Assembly (NCBI RefSeq): GCF_000429845.1
Contig: NZ_AUCQ01000028.1
Location: forward strand, 1-64,000
Length of the DNA: 64,000 bases
Direction of reading: 5' to 3'
From: Comamonas composti DSM 21721
GTDB taxonomy: Bacteria > Pseudomonadota > Gammaproteobacteria > Burkholderiales > Burkholderiaceae_C
Shown one piece after another: positions 17,104 to 27,276 of this stretch (positions within the stretch are counted from its first letter, which is position 1; the number at the start of each line of letters is the position of its first letter). The notes below the pieces were generated by a model. The model had not been told where the DNA came from. It did no database searches and was given only the letters and a program-made list of their open reading frames with translations. A program made the position numbers and the translations under genes.

Positions 17104-18543
17104 TCAGCCGGCCTCGGGCACGATGGCATCGGCCCAGTCGTAGAGCTGACCCAGGATTTCCTCGTCGTGTTCGTCGGCGCTTTCCGAGAGCTGGTCGATC
17201 ATGGCGAACATCTGCTCGGCCGTGCGCGCCCCGCCCTGACCTTCGATCAGACAGGCCGCGCGGTGCCGGGCCCAGCGCTGCTGCTCGTGCGGGTTGAGAC
17301 TTTGGGGGAAGTTGCGTGCGCGGTAGCGAAACAGCAGCTCGACCAGGCGCGCATCGTCAAAGCCCGTGCGATCCAGCGCCAGCTCCTGAGGCGAGAGGCT
17401 GCGCAAATGGACCAGCCTGCGCCGGTCCTCGTTGCCCACAAAGCCGCCATACAAGTCCTGGTCCGCATCCAGGCTCTGGGGCTCTCTTTGAAAGACCGCG
17501 CGCCAGAGCGCACTCATGTCGGGCAGGTCGCGCGCGATCGCCGCATGGGCCAAGGCCTGCTCCTGGTCCAGGGCCCAGCGCTGGGCCATCTCCGGGCTCA
17601 GGGTCTTGAGCTTGCCCACGACCATGGGCGACTTGTTGACATGAATGCTCTTGATCGGCAAGCGGCTCACACCCTCGGGCAGATCACTCTTGCGCGTGAA
17701 CAGGCGCAGGCGCAGTTCGTCGACGCCCATGCTTGCCAGCTCCGAGGGGTCATGGGCCAGGTCCCAGCCAAGGATTTCGTTCTTGTTCGTGGGATGGGTT
17801 GCCAGCGGCCACATCATGGCGAGGCAGCCGCGCTCGGGGGCGAACATGCCGCTCACATGCAGGAAAGGCCTGGCATGGGACGGCTCGGCCGGCAGGCCCA
17901 TCTCCTGCAGCACGCGGTCTTTCTTGTGCAGGCCGAAGGCGAAATCGAAAAGCCTGGGCTGCAGCTCGCGGATCCTGCGCGCCAGCGCAATCGTGGCGCG
18001 CACATCGGACAGCGCATCATGCGCTTTTTCATGCAACAGGCCGTTGGCACGCGCCAGGTCTTCGAGCTTGAAGCTCGGCGAGCCGTCCTCCTTTTCGGGC
18101 CAGTCCATGCCTTCGGGACGCAGCGCGTAGACCATGCGCACCACATCGAGCAGATCCCAGCGGCCACAGCCGTTTTGCCATTCGCGCGCATAGGGATCGA
18201 TAAGGTTGCGCCAGAACATGAAGCGCGTGATTTCGTCGTCGAAGCGGATCGTGTTGTAGCCCACGCCCACGGTGCCGGGCCGGGCGAGTTCGGCCTCGAT
18301 GCGCGCCGCGAACTCGGCCTCGCTCAGGCCCTGCTCCTGGCACAGTTGGGGCGTGATGCCCGTGATCAGGCAGGACTGGGGATCGGGCAGGTAGTCGTTG
18401 GCCTGCCGGCAGTAGAGCATGACGGGCGCGCCGATTTCATTGAGCTCGGCATCCGTGCGTATGCCCGCGAACTGGGCCGGTCGGTCATAGCGCGGCTGGG
18501 CGCCAAAGGTTTCGTAGTCGTGCCAGAAGAAGGTGTGAGCCAT
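17104..18543 (-). CDS. sbcB: Exodeoxyribonuclease I
   Basis: A 479-residue 3'-5' single-strand DNA exonuclease (E. coli ExoI has 475). The DEDDh active site is visible: FFWHDYETFG near residue 10, VGYNTIRFDDEITR near residue 100, and AHDALSDVRATIALA near residue 185. The SH3-like and C-terminal helical domains follow, with SLNPHEQQRW near the end. It acts in mismatch repair and recombination. The start at 18543 (MAHTFFWHDYE) fits the family. Confidence 0.95.
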   Translation of the reverse strand: MAHTFFWHDYETFGAQPRYDRPAQFAGIRTDAELNEIGAPVMLYCRQANDYLPDPQSCLITGITPQLCQEQGLSEAEFAARIEAELARPGTVGVGYNTIRFDDEITRFMFWRNLIDPYAREWQNGCGRWDLLDVVRMVYALRPEGMDWPEKEDGSPSFKLEDLARANGLLHEKAHDALSDVRATIALARRIRELQPRLFDFAFGLHKKDRVLQEMGLPAEPSHARPFLHVSGMFAPERGCLAMMWPLATHPTNKNEILGWDLAHDPSELASMGVDELRLRLFTRKSDLPEGVSRLPIKSIHVNKSPMVVGKLKTLSPEMAQRWALDQEQALAHAAIARDLPDMSALWRAVFQREPQSLDADQDLYGGFVGNEDRRRLVHLRSLSPQELALDRTGFDDARLVELLFRYRARNFPQSLNPHEQQRWARHRAACLIEGQGGARTAEQMFAMIDQLSESADEHDEEILGQLYDWADAIVPEAG

Positions 18544-18592
18544 GGGGGCGAGTATGCCCGCGAAAGACGGGCGCCAGCCCCGAGCCCGGGGC

Positions 18593-19384
18593 TCAGCCCA
18601 GCAGGCCCTTGGGCTTCTTGTCCTTTTTGTTTTCCACGGGATTGGCCAGCAGCCAGTTGGCCGGATAGGCGCGCATGAACTCGCGCGCCTTGTCCTGGCG
18701 GGCACTGAGCCAGGCGTCGTAGCTGCCCTCGCCCAGGATCGCAGGCATGCGCTTTTCGCTGCCCGGGTGCTGGTAGCGGCGCATCAGCGCATGGCTGTTG
18801 GCATTGACGGTAAGCAGCGCATAGCTCATGAGCTCCTCGCCGGTTTGCGGATCGCACCAGCGCGACCAGATACCGGCCACGCCCATCGGTTGGCCGTCGA
18901 CACGCGCAATGCGCGTGGCCACGGGCTTGCCGCTGCGCAAATCGTCTTCGTAGAAAGCCTGCATGGGGATGATGCAGCGCTGCCCGGCCAGCCAGGCATC
19001 GCGAAAGGCCTGGGTCGTGCTCACACTTTCATTGCGCGCCTGCAGCAGCTTGGCCGCACGCAGACGCGCATCGGAGGCCGACTTCACCCAGGACGGCACC
19101 AGCCCCCACTGTGCAGCCACCCATTCACGCTCCACAGGTGCGGCCCTGGAGACAGGCGCCGCCACCTGCGCACCGACCTCGGCGCCATCCTCCGCAACAA
19201 CACAGGCAGAGGGCTCTGAGACTGCAAGATCCGCAGCCGGGTCCTGGGGCCGCGCCTTGGCGCGGATGAAGCCGCCGATGCGGCGCACACGCATCTGGTG
19301 CTCAGCCGGCAGGGCCGGCGGGGTCACTTTGAAAAAATCGGTCCAGAGCGCAAGCTGGCCCAGGTTTTCGTATTGGGAACTCAT
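18593..19384 (-). CDS. SRAP-domain protein (HMCES/YedK family) with Cys2 replaced by Ser
   Basis: A 263-residue SOS-response-associated-peptidase-like protein. The family protects abasic sites in single-stranded DNA by a covalent bond through Cys2 after Met removal. Here the start reads MSSQYENL, with Ser (AGT) where Cys is invariant. Other active-site parts remain: Asn in LLQARNES, Glu in MQAFYEDD, His in YQHPGSEKRMP. A long insert (about residues 48-85, rich in Ala and acidic residues) is also unusual. It lies 49 bp upstream of sbcB on the same strand, and both act on DNA repair intermediates. Start choice follows family alignment. Confidence 0.82.
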   Translation of the reverse strand: MSSQYENLGQLALWTDFFKVTPPALPAEHQMRVRRIGGFIRAKARPQDPAADLAVSEPSACVVAEDGAEVGAQVAAPVSRAAPVEREWVAAQWGLVPSWVKSASDARLRAAKLLQARNESVSTTQAFRDAWLAGQRCIIPMQAFYEDDLRSGKPVATRIARVDGQPMGVAGIWSRWCDPQTGEELMSYALLTVNANSHALMRRYQHPGSEKRMPAILGEGSYDAWLSARQDKAREFMRAYPANWLLANPVENKKDKKPKGLLG

Positions 19385-19412
19385 GGGCCGATGGTACGAG
19401 TATTTGTATGCG

Positions 19413-19448
19413 GGTTGTGCCTTGGCCGGACCCGGACAAGGCACAACC
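19413..19448. promoter_or_regulatory. Perfect 12-bp inverted repeat upstream of the SRAP gene
   Basis: GGTTGTGCCTTG (19413-19424) and CAAGGCACAACC (19437-19448) are perfect inverted repeats around a 12-nt spacer, 29-64 bp upstream of the SRAP start. The site lies between the uspA terminator and the SRAP gene. It could be an operator or a second terminator stem. It does not resemble a LexA box. Confidence 0.5.
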
Positions 19449-19463
19449 ATATCTCCGGGCATG

Positions 19464-19486
19464 CAAAAAGCCGCCCTGGGGCGGCT
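19464..19486 (-). terminator. Rho-independent terminator after the universal stress protein gene
   Basis: On the minus strand the 7-bp stem AGCCGCC/GGCGGCT (19469-19486) with a 4-nt loop is followed by a T-tract (19464-19469). It lies about 40 bp beyond the stop codon of the universal stress protein gene. Confidence 0.8.
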
Positions 19487-19523
19487 CGCTGATCCGGGGC
19501 GCGCAAAGCGCGCGGCCTGGAGC

Positions 19524-19961
19524 TTATTCGCGCACCACCAGCACGGGCACGCGCACGGCGCCGAGCACGCGCTGGGTCACGCTGCCCAGCATGAGCTTTT
19601 CCAGGCCGCGACGGCCGTGCGAGCCCATGACCACCAGGTCGGCGCCCGCATTCTCCAGCGCTCGCACAATGCCCTCATGCACGGCATGGCCCTCGCCAAT
19701 CGCGGTGGTGGCGACCACACCGGCCTCTTCGGCAATTTTCTTGACCTCATCCAGAGAAGCATTGGCCTCGGCCGTAGCAGCACTCAGATACTGGGATTGA
19801 CCGTAGGCGAAATCCGCGCCCACGCCGGTGAACGGATAGGGATCGACGACATAGACTGCCGTCATCGCGCTGCCAAAGGCCTTGGCAAGCTCTGCGGCCT
19901 TGCGCACGGCCAGTTGCGAGCAGGCGGACCCGTCTACGGGAACCAGGATATGTTTGAACAT
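19524..19961 (-). CDS. Universal stress protein (UspA family)
   Basis: A 145-residue single-domain Usp protein. It begins MFKHILVPVDGSACS and has the ATP-binding motif GADLVVMGSHGRRGLEKLMLGS near the C-terminus, so it is probably of the nucleotide-binding type. Cytoplasmic; role in stress survival by family. AAAAGGAG lies 6-7 nt upstream of the ATG at 19961. It forms its own unit with a terminator. Confidence 0.92.
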   Translation of the reverse strand: MFKHILVPVDGSACSQLAVRKAAELAKAFGSAMTAVYVVDPYPFTGVGADFAYGQSQYLSAATAEANASLDEVKKIAEEAGVVATTAIGEGHAVHEGIVRALENAGADLVVMGSHGRRGLEKLMLGSVTQRVLGAVRVPVLVVRE

Positions 19962-20030
19962 GGTGCTTCTCCTTTTATGCGGCCGCCTCCAGAGGCTTGG
20001 CCAAGACATTGGTTCAAAGTCTGAGGCCCA

Positions 20031-20810
20031 TCATGCCTCAGACTTTTGATCCCCATCAAATACCTGGCCTTGAAAGCCATCACGCCGCCATGTGAGTACC
20101 AGGGTGTCGCGCGTGCCGCCCACCCGCCCGGACTCGGGCTGTATGGGCGTGGTTTCATGGATCATGCGGGCGTCATCGAGCAACACCACGGACCAGGGCT
20201 CGGTCAGCGTAAAGCGCTGGCCACTGGGGCCTGCAGCTTCGAAGATGCGTGTCTCGCCGCCCTTGACCGCGTGCCGGCCCACGAGCACCACAGCCACCAT
20301 GTCCACACCGTCGCGGTGCGCGCCCTCGGGCGTGGGCCGCCCTATGCCATCGGTGGTGTCTATACGGAACTGATGGGCCTCGATGAACCAGGGCTGGCCT
20401 CGGGTTGCAAAGACCTGGTCCGCAAGATCAGACAGACCCAGCAGCAGGCCGCCCCAGGCCGGGCTCTGGGCCGTTGCCGCGCGCATAGGCTCGAACATTC
20501 TGAGCATGCCGCCATGCAGGGCGTTGTATTCGACCGGCTGCCAGTGCGCGCGGTGAGCGACCTGTTGCAGCTGGTTGTGCGAGGCGATGAAGCAGGAGTG
20601 GCGCCGGCGTCGGTAGCGACCGCCATCCTTGAGGAAGGCATCGGCAGGCAGCTCGCTCCAGTCGGGCTCCAGCGCCTGCAAGCTGGCCAGCCCCACGCCA
20701 GCCCTGGCTGCGAGCTCCTGCGGAGCGAGCACGGCATGGCCGGTCTGGCGCAGCGCATGAGCCGCAGCAGACGAGGCGATATAGGGGGGAGGAAAGCTGA
20801 TGTGCGCCAT
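20031..20810 (-). CDS. 2-oxoglutarate/Fe(II) oxygenase family protein
   Basis: A 259-residue protein of the 2OG-Fe(II) dioxygenase group that includes isoleucine dioxygenase and BsmA. The facial triad is visible as His-x-Asp in EGAHRDGVDMV and a distal His in ARMIHETTPI; the Arg in GTRDTLVLTWR may bind 2-oxoglutarate. Substrate unknown. Start is uncertain: 20810 (MAHISFPPPY) has GGGGAG about 14 nt upstream; 20858 is an alternative. It lies between the Usp gene and pobA on the same strand. Confidence 0.75.
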   Translation of the reverse strand: MAHISFPPPYIASSAAAHALRQTGHAVLAPQELAARAGVGLASLQALEPDWSELPADAFLKDGGRYRRRRHSCFIASHNQLQQVAHRAHWQPVEYNALHGGMLRMFEPMRAATAQSPAWGGLLLGLSDLADQVFATRGQPWFIEAHQFRIDTTDGIGRPTPEGAHRDGVDMVAVVLVGRHAVKGGETRIFEAAGPSGQRFTLTEPWSVVLLDDARMIHETTPIQPESGRVGGTRDTLVLTWRRDGFQGQVFDGDQKSEA

Positions 20811-20927
20811 GGCTGCAAAGCTTACTCCCCGTGGAAGCCGCGCCAGGCCTTGCTTCATCGATTTTTTTGCAATGCAGTCGTGCCCGGCGCGCATCAATCC
20901 TGCACCTGGGCGCCGGCTGCAGCCGGA

Positions 20928-23052
<2,125 letters not shown>

Positions 23053-23058
<6 letters not shown>

Positions 23059-23970
23059 ACTGCTAGGCAAGGCCCCGGACCCACAGTACTGCAGACTCAG
23101 GCTGCGCAGGGCCTCGGAAGTGCGCCGGATCAGGGGCGTGGCCTTTTTCTTGGCCGACTGCACCAGGCACAAGGTGCTCACCACATGCGGGCCGACGATG
23201 GGCACTTCCTGCAACTGCTCATCGGTCGCATGGCTGTGCATGGCGCTGTCGGTCAGCGCCGCATAGCCGTAGCCGCCGCGCACCAGATCCAGGATGGCGG
23301 GCACGCTGGAGACCTCCCAGACCACGTTGAGCTTGACCTGCGATAGCGTGGCCTGGGCCTCCATGAGCTTGCGAAAGATCTGGCCGCGCTGGGGCATGAT
23401 CAGCGGCAACTCGGACAGCTGCTCGAAGCGGATTTGTGCGCGGCCCTTGAGACTGCTGGCCGGGCCAATGAGGCACAGTCTTTCCTCCAGCACCGGCACG
23501 ACCTCGATCTGCGGATGCGGCTCCGGCGTATAGACCAGCCCCAGGTCCATGCGGCCCGATCCCAGCCATTCAGCGATATTCATGGAAAAGCCTTCAACCA
23601 CGGCCAGCCGCGCCTTGGGCATTTCCTTGCTGAAAACATCGATCAGCGGCAGAGTCAGGCGCCGCGCGAGACTGGGCGGCAGGCCCACGACGATGCGGCC
23701 CACGGGCTCGTCGCGCTGACTGCCCAGGTCCTCACGCGCCAGGGCCACGCGCTGCATGATGGCGTGGCCGTGCTCGAGCAGGCGGCGCCCCGCATCGGTC
23801 AGCGTCACGCCCCGGCCCGTGCGTATCAGCAGTGTCTCGCGCAGCTCGGTCTCCAGAGCCCGGACCTGGCGACTCAAGGCTGGCTGAGCCGTATCCAGCA
23901 GCACCGCAGCCTTGCTGAAGCTGCCGGTCTCGGCGACGTGAACAAAAGTTTCTATCTGCTGCAAATTCAT
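23053..23970 (-). CDS. LysR-family transcriptional regulator
   Basis: A 305-residue LysR-type regulator with an N-terminal winged helix (MNLQQIETFVHVAETGSFSKA, residues 1-60) and a periplasmic-binding-protein-like effector domain. It is divergent from a Bug-type receptor gene 310 bp away and probably regulates it; the ligand is unknown. Its end is immediately adjacent to the end of pobR, a tight convergent arrangement. Confidence 0.88.
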
Positions 23971-24280
23971 GGCACTGTGATTTCCTCTCCCATGCCATTT
24001 TGCTATAGCAGCTAGCGCTTTCAGCGACTAGGAGCTTCACCCCCCGATGCCACAATGCTGCGAGCGGATCGTCCATCTGCCAAATGCCTCCATTAAGTGC
24101 CTCCATTTCCAGATCGATCGAACAGACAAAGAAAAGCGGAGCGCAGTCAGCCCCGCCCCCCGCCTGATCTGGCTCTGGAGTGACACCCACAAACATTCAT
24201 CAAAGCAGGCGGCAGCCGCGGTAGCATCCAGCACCCAACCGCTGTTCACAGCGATTCTTCAGGTATCAGGGAGACAAACC
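23971..24280. promoter_or_regulatory. Divergent intergenic region between LysR regulator and Bug receptor
   Basis: The 310-bp gap must hold the promoters of both genes. A fragment of the CAAGCGCT-type repeat lies near 24003-24036 (AGCAGCTAGCGCTTT), close to the LysR start. No convincing T-N11-A LysR box stands out by eye. No gene seen. Confidence 0.4.
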
Positions 24281-25291
24281 ATGACCCATAACGCTTTGTG
24301 CATCAATCGCCGCCAAGCCGGCCTGACCCTGGGCGCCCTGGCGCTCGGCGCCATGGCTCCGGCCCAGGCCCAGTCCTCATCGGGTGCCGGCAACTGGCCG
24401 AGCAAGCAGGTTCGCATCATCAACCCCTTCCCCGTAGGCGGCGGCCCCGACGGCACCTCGCGCCTCGTGGCGGACAAGCTCGGCCGCATGTGGAACCAGC
24501 CCGTGATTGTCGAGAACCGCCCGGGTGGTAACGGCTTCATCGCCATCGAGGCCTTCAAGCGCGGCGCCGGCGACGGCACGGACATCATCCAGCTGGACAA
24601 CGTACACCTTGCGGCCTACCCCTACCTGTTCAAGAAGCTGCCCTACAACATCGACAAGGACTTCGAAGTCGTCCTGCCCCTGTTCCGGACCTTTTTCTTT
24701 GTCTGCGTGGCCACCGACAGCCCCTACAAGACCATGGCCGACCTGATTGCCGATGCCAAGGCCAAACCGGGCAAGCTCAACTACGGCTCCTGGTCCGTGG
24801 GCAACCCCGTGCACCTGGGCTCGGCCCTGCTGGAGTCCCTGACGGGCACCAAGATGGAGCACGTGATCTACAAGGAAACCAGCCAGCTCTACACCAGCGT
24901 GGCCACGGGCGAGCTGGCCTTTGCGCTGGGCTCCTCTGGCACGGCCGGGCCGCTCGCACGTTCGGGCAAGCTGCGTTTTCTGGCCGTGCTCGCGCCCCAT
25001 CGACTCAAGGGCTACGAGGATATTCCCACCGTGGCCGAGTCGGGCGGCCCGGCCGACGCCGTGGTCACGGGCTGGAACGCTCTTGCGGTGGCCAAGAGCA
25101 CGCCGGCAGCCGTGGTCGAGAAAATCCGCCAGGACACCATGAAGGCTCTGGCCGAGCCCGATGTCCAACCCAAGTTCCAGACCTTTGGCTACGAGAACTA
25201 CTTCCCCACACCCAAGGAGTTCAAGGCCTTCATGCTTGAAGAGAACAAACGCTTCGGCGACGTGATCCGCCGCGCCAAGATAGAGCTGTAA
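24281..25291 (+). CDS. Bug/TctC-family extracytoplasmic solute receptor
   Basis: A 336-residue periplasmic binding protein of the tripartite tricarboxylate (Bug) type. A signal peptide ends near PAQAQ (residues 1-31). The hallmark VRIINPFPVGGGPDGTSRL and the later LNYGSWSVGNPVHLGSALLE mark the two ligand-binding loops. Ligands in the family are small carboxylates. No membrane components (TctA/TctB) lie nearby, which is normal for these expanded receptors. ATG at 24281 follows AGGGAG. A small hairpin follows the stop. Confidence 0.88.
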   Translation: MTHNALCINRRQAGLTLGALALGAMAPAQAQSSSGAGNWPSKQVRIINPFPVGGGPDGTSRLVADKLGRMWNQPVIVENRPGGNGFIAIEAFKRGAGDGTDIIQLDNVHLAAYPYLFKKLPYNIDKDFEVVLPLFRTFFFVCVATDSPYKTMADLIADAKAKPGKLNYGSWSVGNPVHLGSALLESLTGTKMEHVIYKETSQLYTSVATGELAFALGSSGTAGPLARSGKLRFLAVLAPHRLKGYEDIPTVAESGGPADAVVTGWNALAVAKSTPAAVVEKIRQDTMKALAEPDVQPKFQTFGYENYFPTPKEFKAFMLEENKRFGDVIRRAKIEL

Positions 25292-25297
25292 TCCAGG

Positions 25298-25319
25298 ACC
25301 GGGCCCCATGAGGCCCGGT
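25298..25319 (+). terminator. Hairpin after the Bug receptor gene
   Basis: ACCGGGCC and GGCCCGGT form a perfect 8-bp stem with a 6-nt loop just past the stop codon. There is no T-tract, so termination would be weak or Rho-assisted. Confidence 0.5.
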
Positions 25320-25712
25320 GACGCCCCCTGCAGATGTGCCGCTGCGGGAGTTCGCGCAGGGCAAGCATCTAAACAGCAATCCTCAATAGAGAACCTCTCA
25401 TAACCTTCGAGTCGTCAGCTCCATTGCATACGCAGTGCATCAACGACGATATCGCGGGCGGGCATCTTGCCTTTTAAGAGCGTGTTTACAGGTGTCGGGG
25501 TGAGAGACTGGAGCCGCTATCGGCTGTTAGCGCAGACCGAGCGTATACGGCGCAGCTCGGCTGCCACTTCAGCTCGCTGCTTGCAGGGTCTGCTACCCTG
25601 TGACTGCCTCTGCGCTGCCCACCGCGGCTACAAAACCGTCAGCGCCGGGCATGAAATTCGCTTACGCTTGCGTTTGCACCCGTTCACACTACATTCCCCA
25701 CGCGTTTCATTC
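25320..25712. other. Gene-free stretch with a left-end element relic
   Basis: No supported gene in these 393 bp. At 25475-25489 the sequence TAA then GAGCGTGTTTAC matches the left tip of the MITE-like elements and then diverges. The rest contains short inverted repeats and may hold the promoter of the ModE-like gene. An open frame runs through it into the ModE-like gene, but it has no family resemblance. Confidence 0.4.
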
Positions 25713-26078
25713 ATGTCCTCCAAAGTCCAGTTTCGTGTGCGCGTCTACAACGACAGCACCATTGCCATCGGCCCGGGCAAGGTCCAGTTGCTGGAGGCCA
25801 TTGCCGAAGCCGGCTCCATCTCGGCTGCAGCGCGTGCGCTGGGCATGTCCTACCGGCGCGCCTGGGTGCTGGTCGATGAGATGAACCGCTCCCTGCAGAC
25901 TCCGGCCGTCAACACTTCGGCCGGTGGCGCCCATGGCGGCGGGGCTTCGCTTACGCCCACTGGCTCGGCCATCGTGCTGCACTACCGCTCCATCGAGAAC
26001 ACGGCGCGCATGGCGGCCGCCACCGACATAGCGGCGCTCACGCGCCTGCTCGCGCCCAGCATCGAGCCCAGGCCCTGA
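25713..26078 (+). CDS. ModE-like winged-helix regulator (DNA-binding domain only)
   Basis: A 121-residue protein consisting only of the ModE N-terminal LysR-type winged helix: GKVQLLEAIAEAGSISAAARALGMSYRRAWVLVDEMN, then the Gly-rich wing loop with GGGASLTPTG. It lacks the C-terminal molybdate-binding (TOBE) domains, as many such proteins in this group do. No molybdate transport genes adjoin it here, so a molybdenum role is only a family guess. Its stop codon TGA is the left border of a 16-bp palindromic element. Confidence 0.82.
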   Translation: MSSKVQFRVRVYNDSTIAIGPGKVQLLEAIAEAGSISAAARALGMSYRRAWVLVDEMNRSLQTPAVNTSAGGAHGGGASLTPTGSAIVLHYRSIENTARMAAATDIAALTRLLAPSIEPRP

Positions 26079-26097
26079 GAGCGTGTTCACGCTCTGA
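26076..26097. repeat. 16-bp palindromic element bounded by TGA repeats on a stop codon
   Basis: TGA (26076-26078, the stop codon of the ModE-like gene), GAGCGTGTTCACGCTC (26079-26094, perfect 7-bp arms around TT), TGA (26095-26097). Same plan as 36622-36643 and the termini of the 267-bp elements. Confidence 0.8.
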
Positions 26098-26277
26098 GCG
26101 CGCCAGGCGCGTCCCTCTGGGTCCGCTGCGCCTGAACCAGGCCGCTGACAGTTACGCAAGCGGCCTGTAGGTGATCACCGATACTTTGCATGGGCTTGGC
26201 CGATCAGGGCCTGCGTTCATGCGGATTTGCCCTAAGCTTGGGGTCTGCCCCAATACCGCAGCCCAAGGAGGTGTTCC

Positions 26278-26550
26278 ATGCGCAAGATCAACCTCACAGG
26301 ACGTCATCCCATCCTTGCCTTTGCACTGACGGCCCTGCTCGCCCTCGTCGCCGGAGCCTCCACGCTCTGGCTGGACCATGCGGCTTCAGCTGCGGACACC
26401 TTGCTGCAAAAGAACCCCGAAGATTTTCTGCCCAGTTTCGATGCCGCTCCGGGCATGCACCACACAACGCCTCGCAAGGTTTCGAGCAGCAACAAATATC
26501 AGAGCAGCTTGCGCTTGCCCAGCACGGATTTCAGGCTCATTCATATCTGA
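26278..26550 (+). CDS. Small secreted protein, unknown function
   Basis: A 90-residue reading frame with an almost ideal ribosome site (AAGGAGGTG 5-6 nt before ATG). Residues 1-38 look like a signal peptide with cleavage after AxA (HAASA-AD). The mature part is short, polar and has no cysteine (KVSSSNKYQSSLRLPS). The final codons run into a CAAGCGCT-type repeat, so the C-terminus may have been altered by that repeat. I do not recognise the family. Confidence 0.55.
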   Translation: MRKINLTGRHPILAFALTALLALVAGASTLWLDHAASAADTLLQKNPEDFLPSFDAAPGMHHTTPRKVSSSNKYQSSLRLPSTDFRLIHI

Positions 26551-26577
26551 AACCCTTATAGATCAAGCGCTAACAGC

Positions 26578-27276
26578 TCATTTTTTCAGAGTATCCAAAC
26601 TCCGTCCCACAGGCGCGACCAGCTCGATCCTGCGCCGCACGGCCTCCTGCCTGGGCGTATCACCTGCAGCCTGTGCCGCCTTCTCCTGCAACAGCAGCCA
26701 GGCCAGCAAGGGCCGGCTCCAGCCCTGATCCGAGGCCGTAGCCACGGCCAGCGCCAGCAAGCCTTCCTCTGCAAGCCCTGCCTGCAAGGCCGCGCCAGCA
26801 GCCACCAGTCGCGGCCATGGATGCTCCACGGCCTGCACCGCAGACAGCGCCGCCTCGGGCGTGGCACTCTTTTCGAGCAGCAAGACCTTGGCCAGCCCCT
26901 GCTGGGCCGGTGGCAGCAGAGCCCAGTCCTCGGCCTGGGGCCGGCCCGCAAGATAGCGCGCGTAGGCGGCTTCGGCGGCAGCCGCATCCTGTGCCAGCGG
27001 CTGATAGAGCGGGCAGCCGTCCCAGGCCAGCGCGGCCAGTTGCGCCGCGCAGCGCATGAGCTCCAGCCTGGCCACGAGGTCGGGCCGGCCGGTGCGCGCG
27101 ACCTCGGCCCTGGCCTTGCTCCACTCGAGCTCGGGCACGCGCGGGCGCCCCTGCAGATAGGCCATGCTCGCGCGCTGGGCGGCCGTCTCGGCCTGCAAGG
27201 CCCACTCGGGCGCGCTCGGGCTTGCGCAGCCGGCCAGCACCGCCAGCAGCAACGGGAAAAAGAGTCTGGACTTCAT
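26578..27276 (-). CDS. Lipoprotein of the MlaD-type transport operon
   Basis: A 232-residue predicted outer- or inner-membrane lipoprotein: signal MKSRLFFPLLLAVLAGC with lipobox LAGC, so Cys17 should be lipidated. The mature part is Ala- and Leu-rich and helical, with no recognised domain. Its ATG overlaps the MlaD-like stop (27273-27276), so it is coupled to that operon. It differs from the usual ABC-type auxiliary lipoproteins as far as I can see. Confidence 0.75.
   Translation of the reverse strand: MKSRLFFPLLLAVLAGCASPSAPEWALQAETAAQRASMAYLQGRPRVPELEWSKARAEVARTGRPDLVARLELMRCAAQLAALAWDGCPLYQPLAQDAAAAEAAYARYLAGRPQAEDWALLPPAQQGLAKVLLLEKSATPEAALSAVQAVEHPWPRLVAAGAALQAGLAEEGLLALAVATASDQGWSRPLLAWLLLQEKAAQAAGDTPRQEAVRRRIELVAPVGRSLDTLKK

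Noticed and set aside
23971..24280. Upstream extension of the Bug receptor gene to 24047
   Set aside because: The added 78 codons lack a signal peptide pattern and family match; AGGGAG before 24281 and the signal peptide there define the start.
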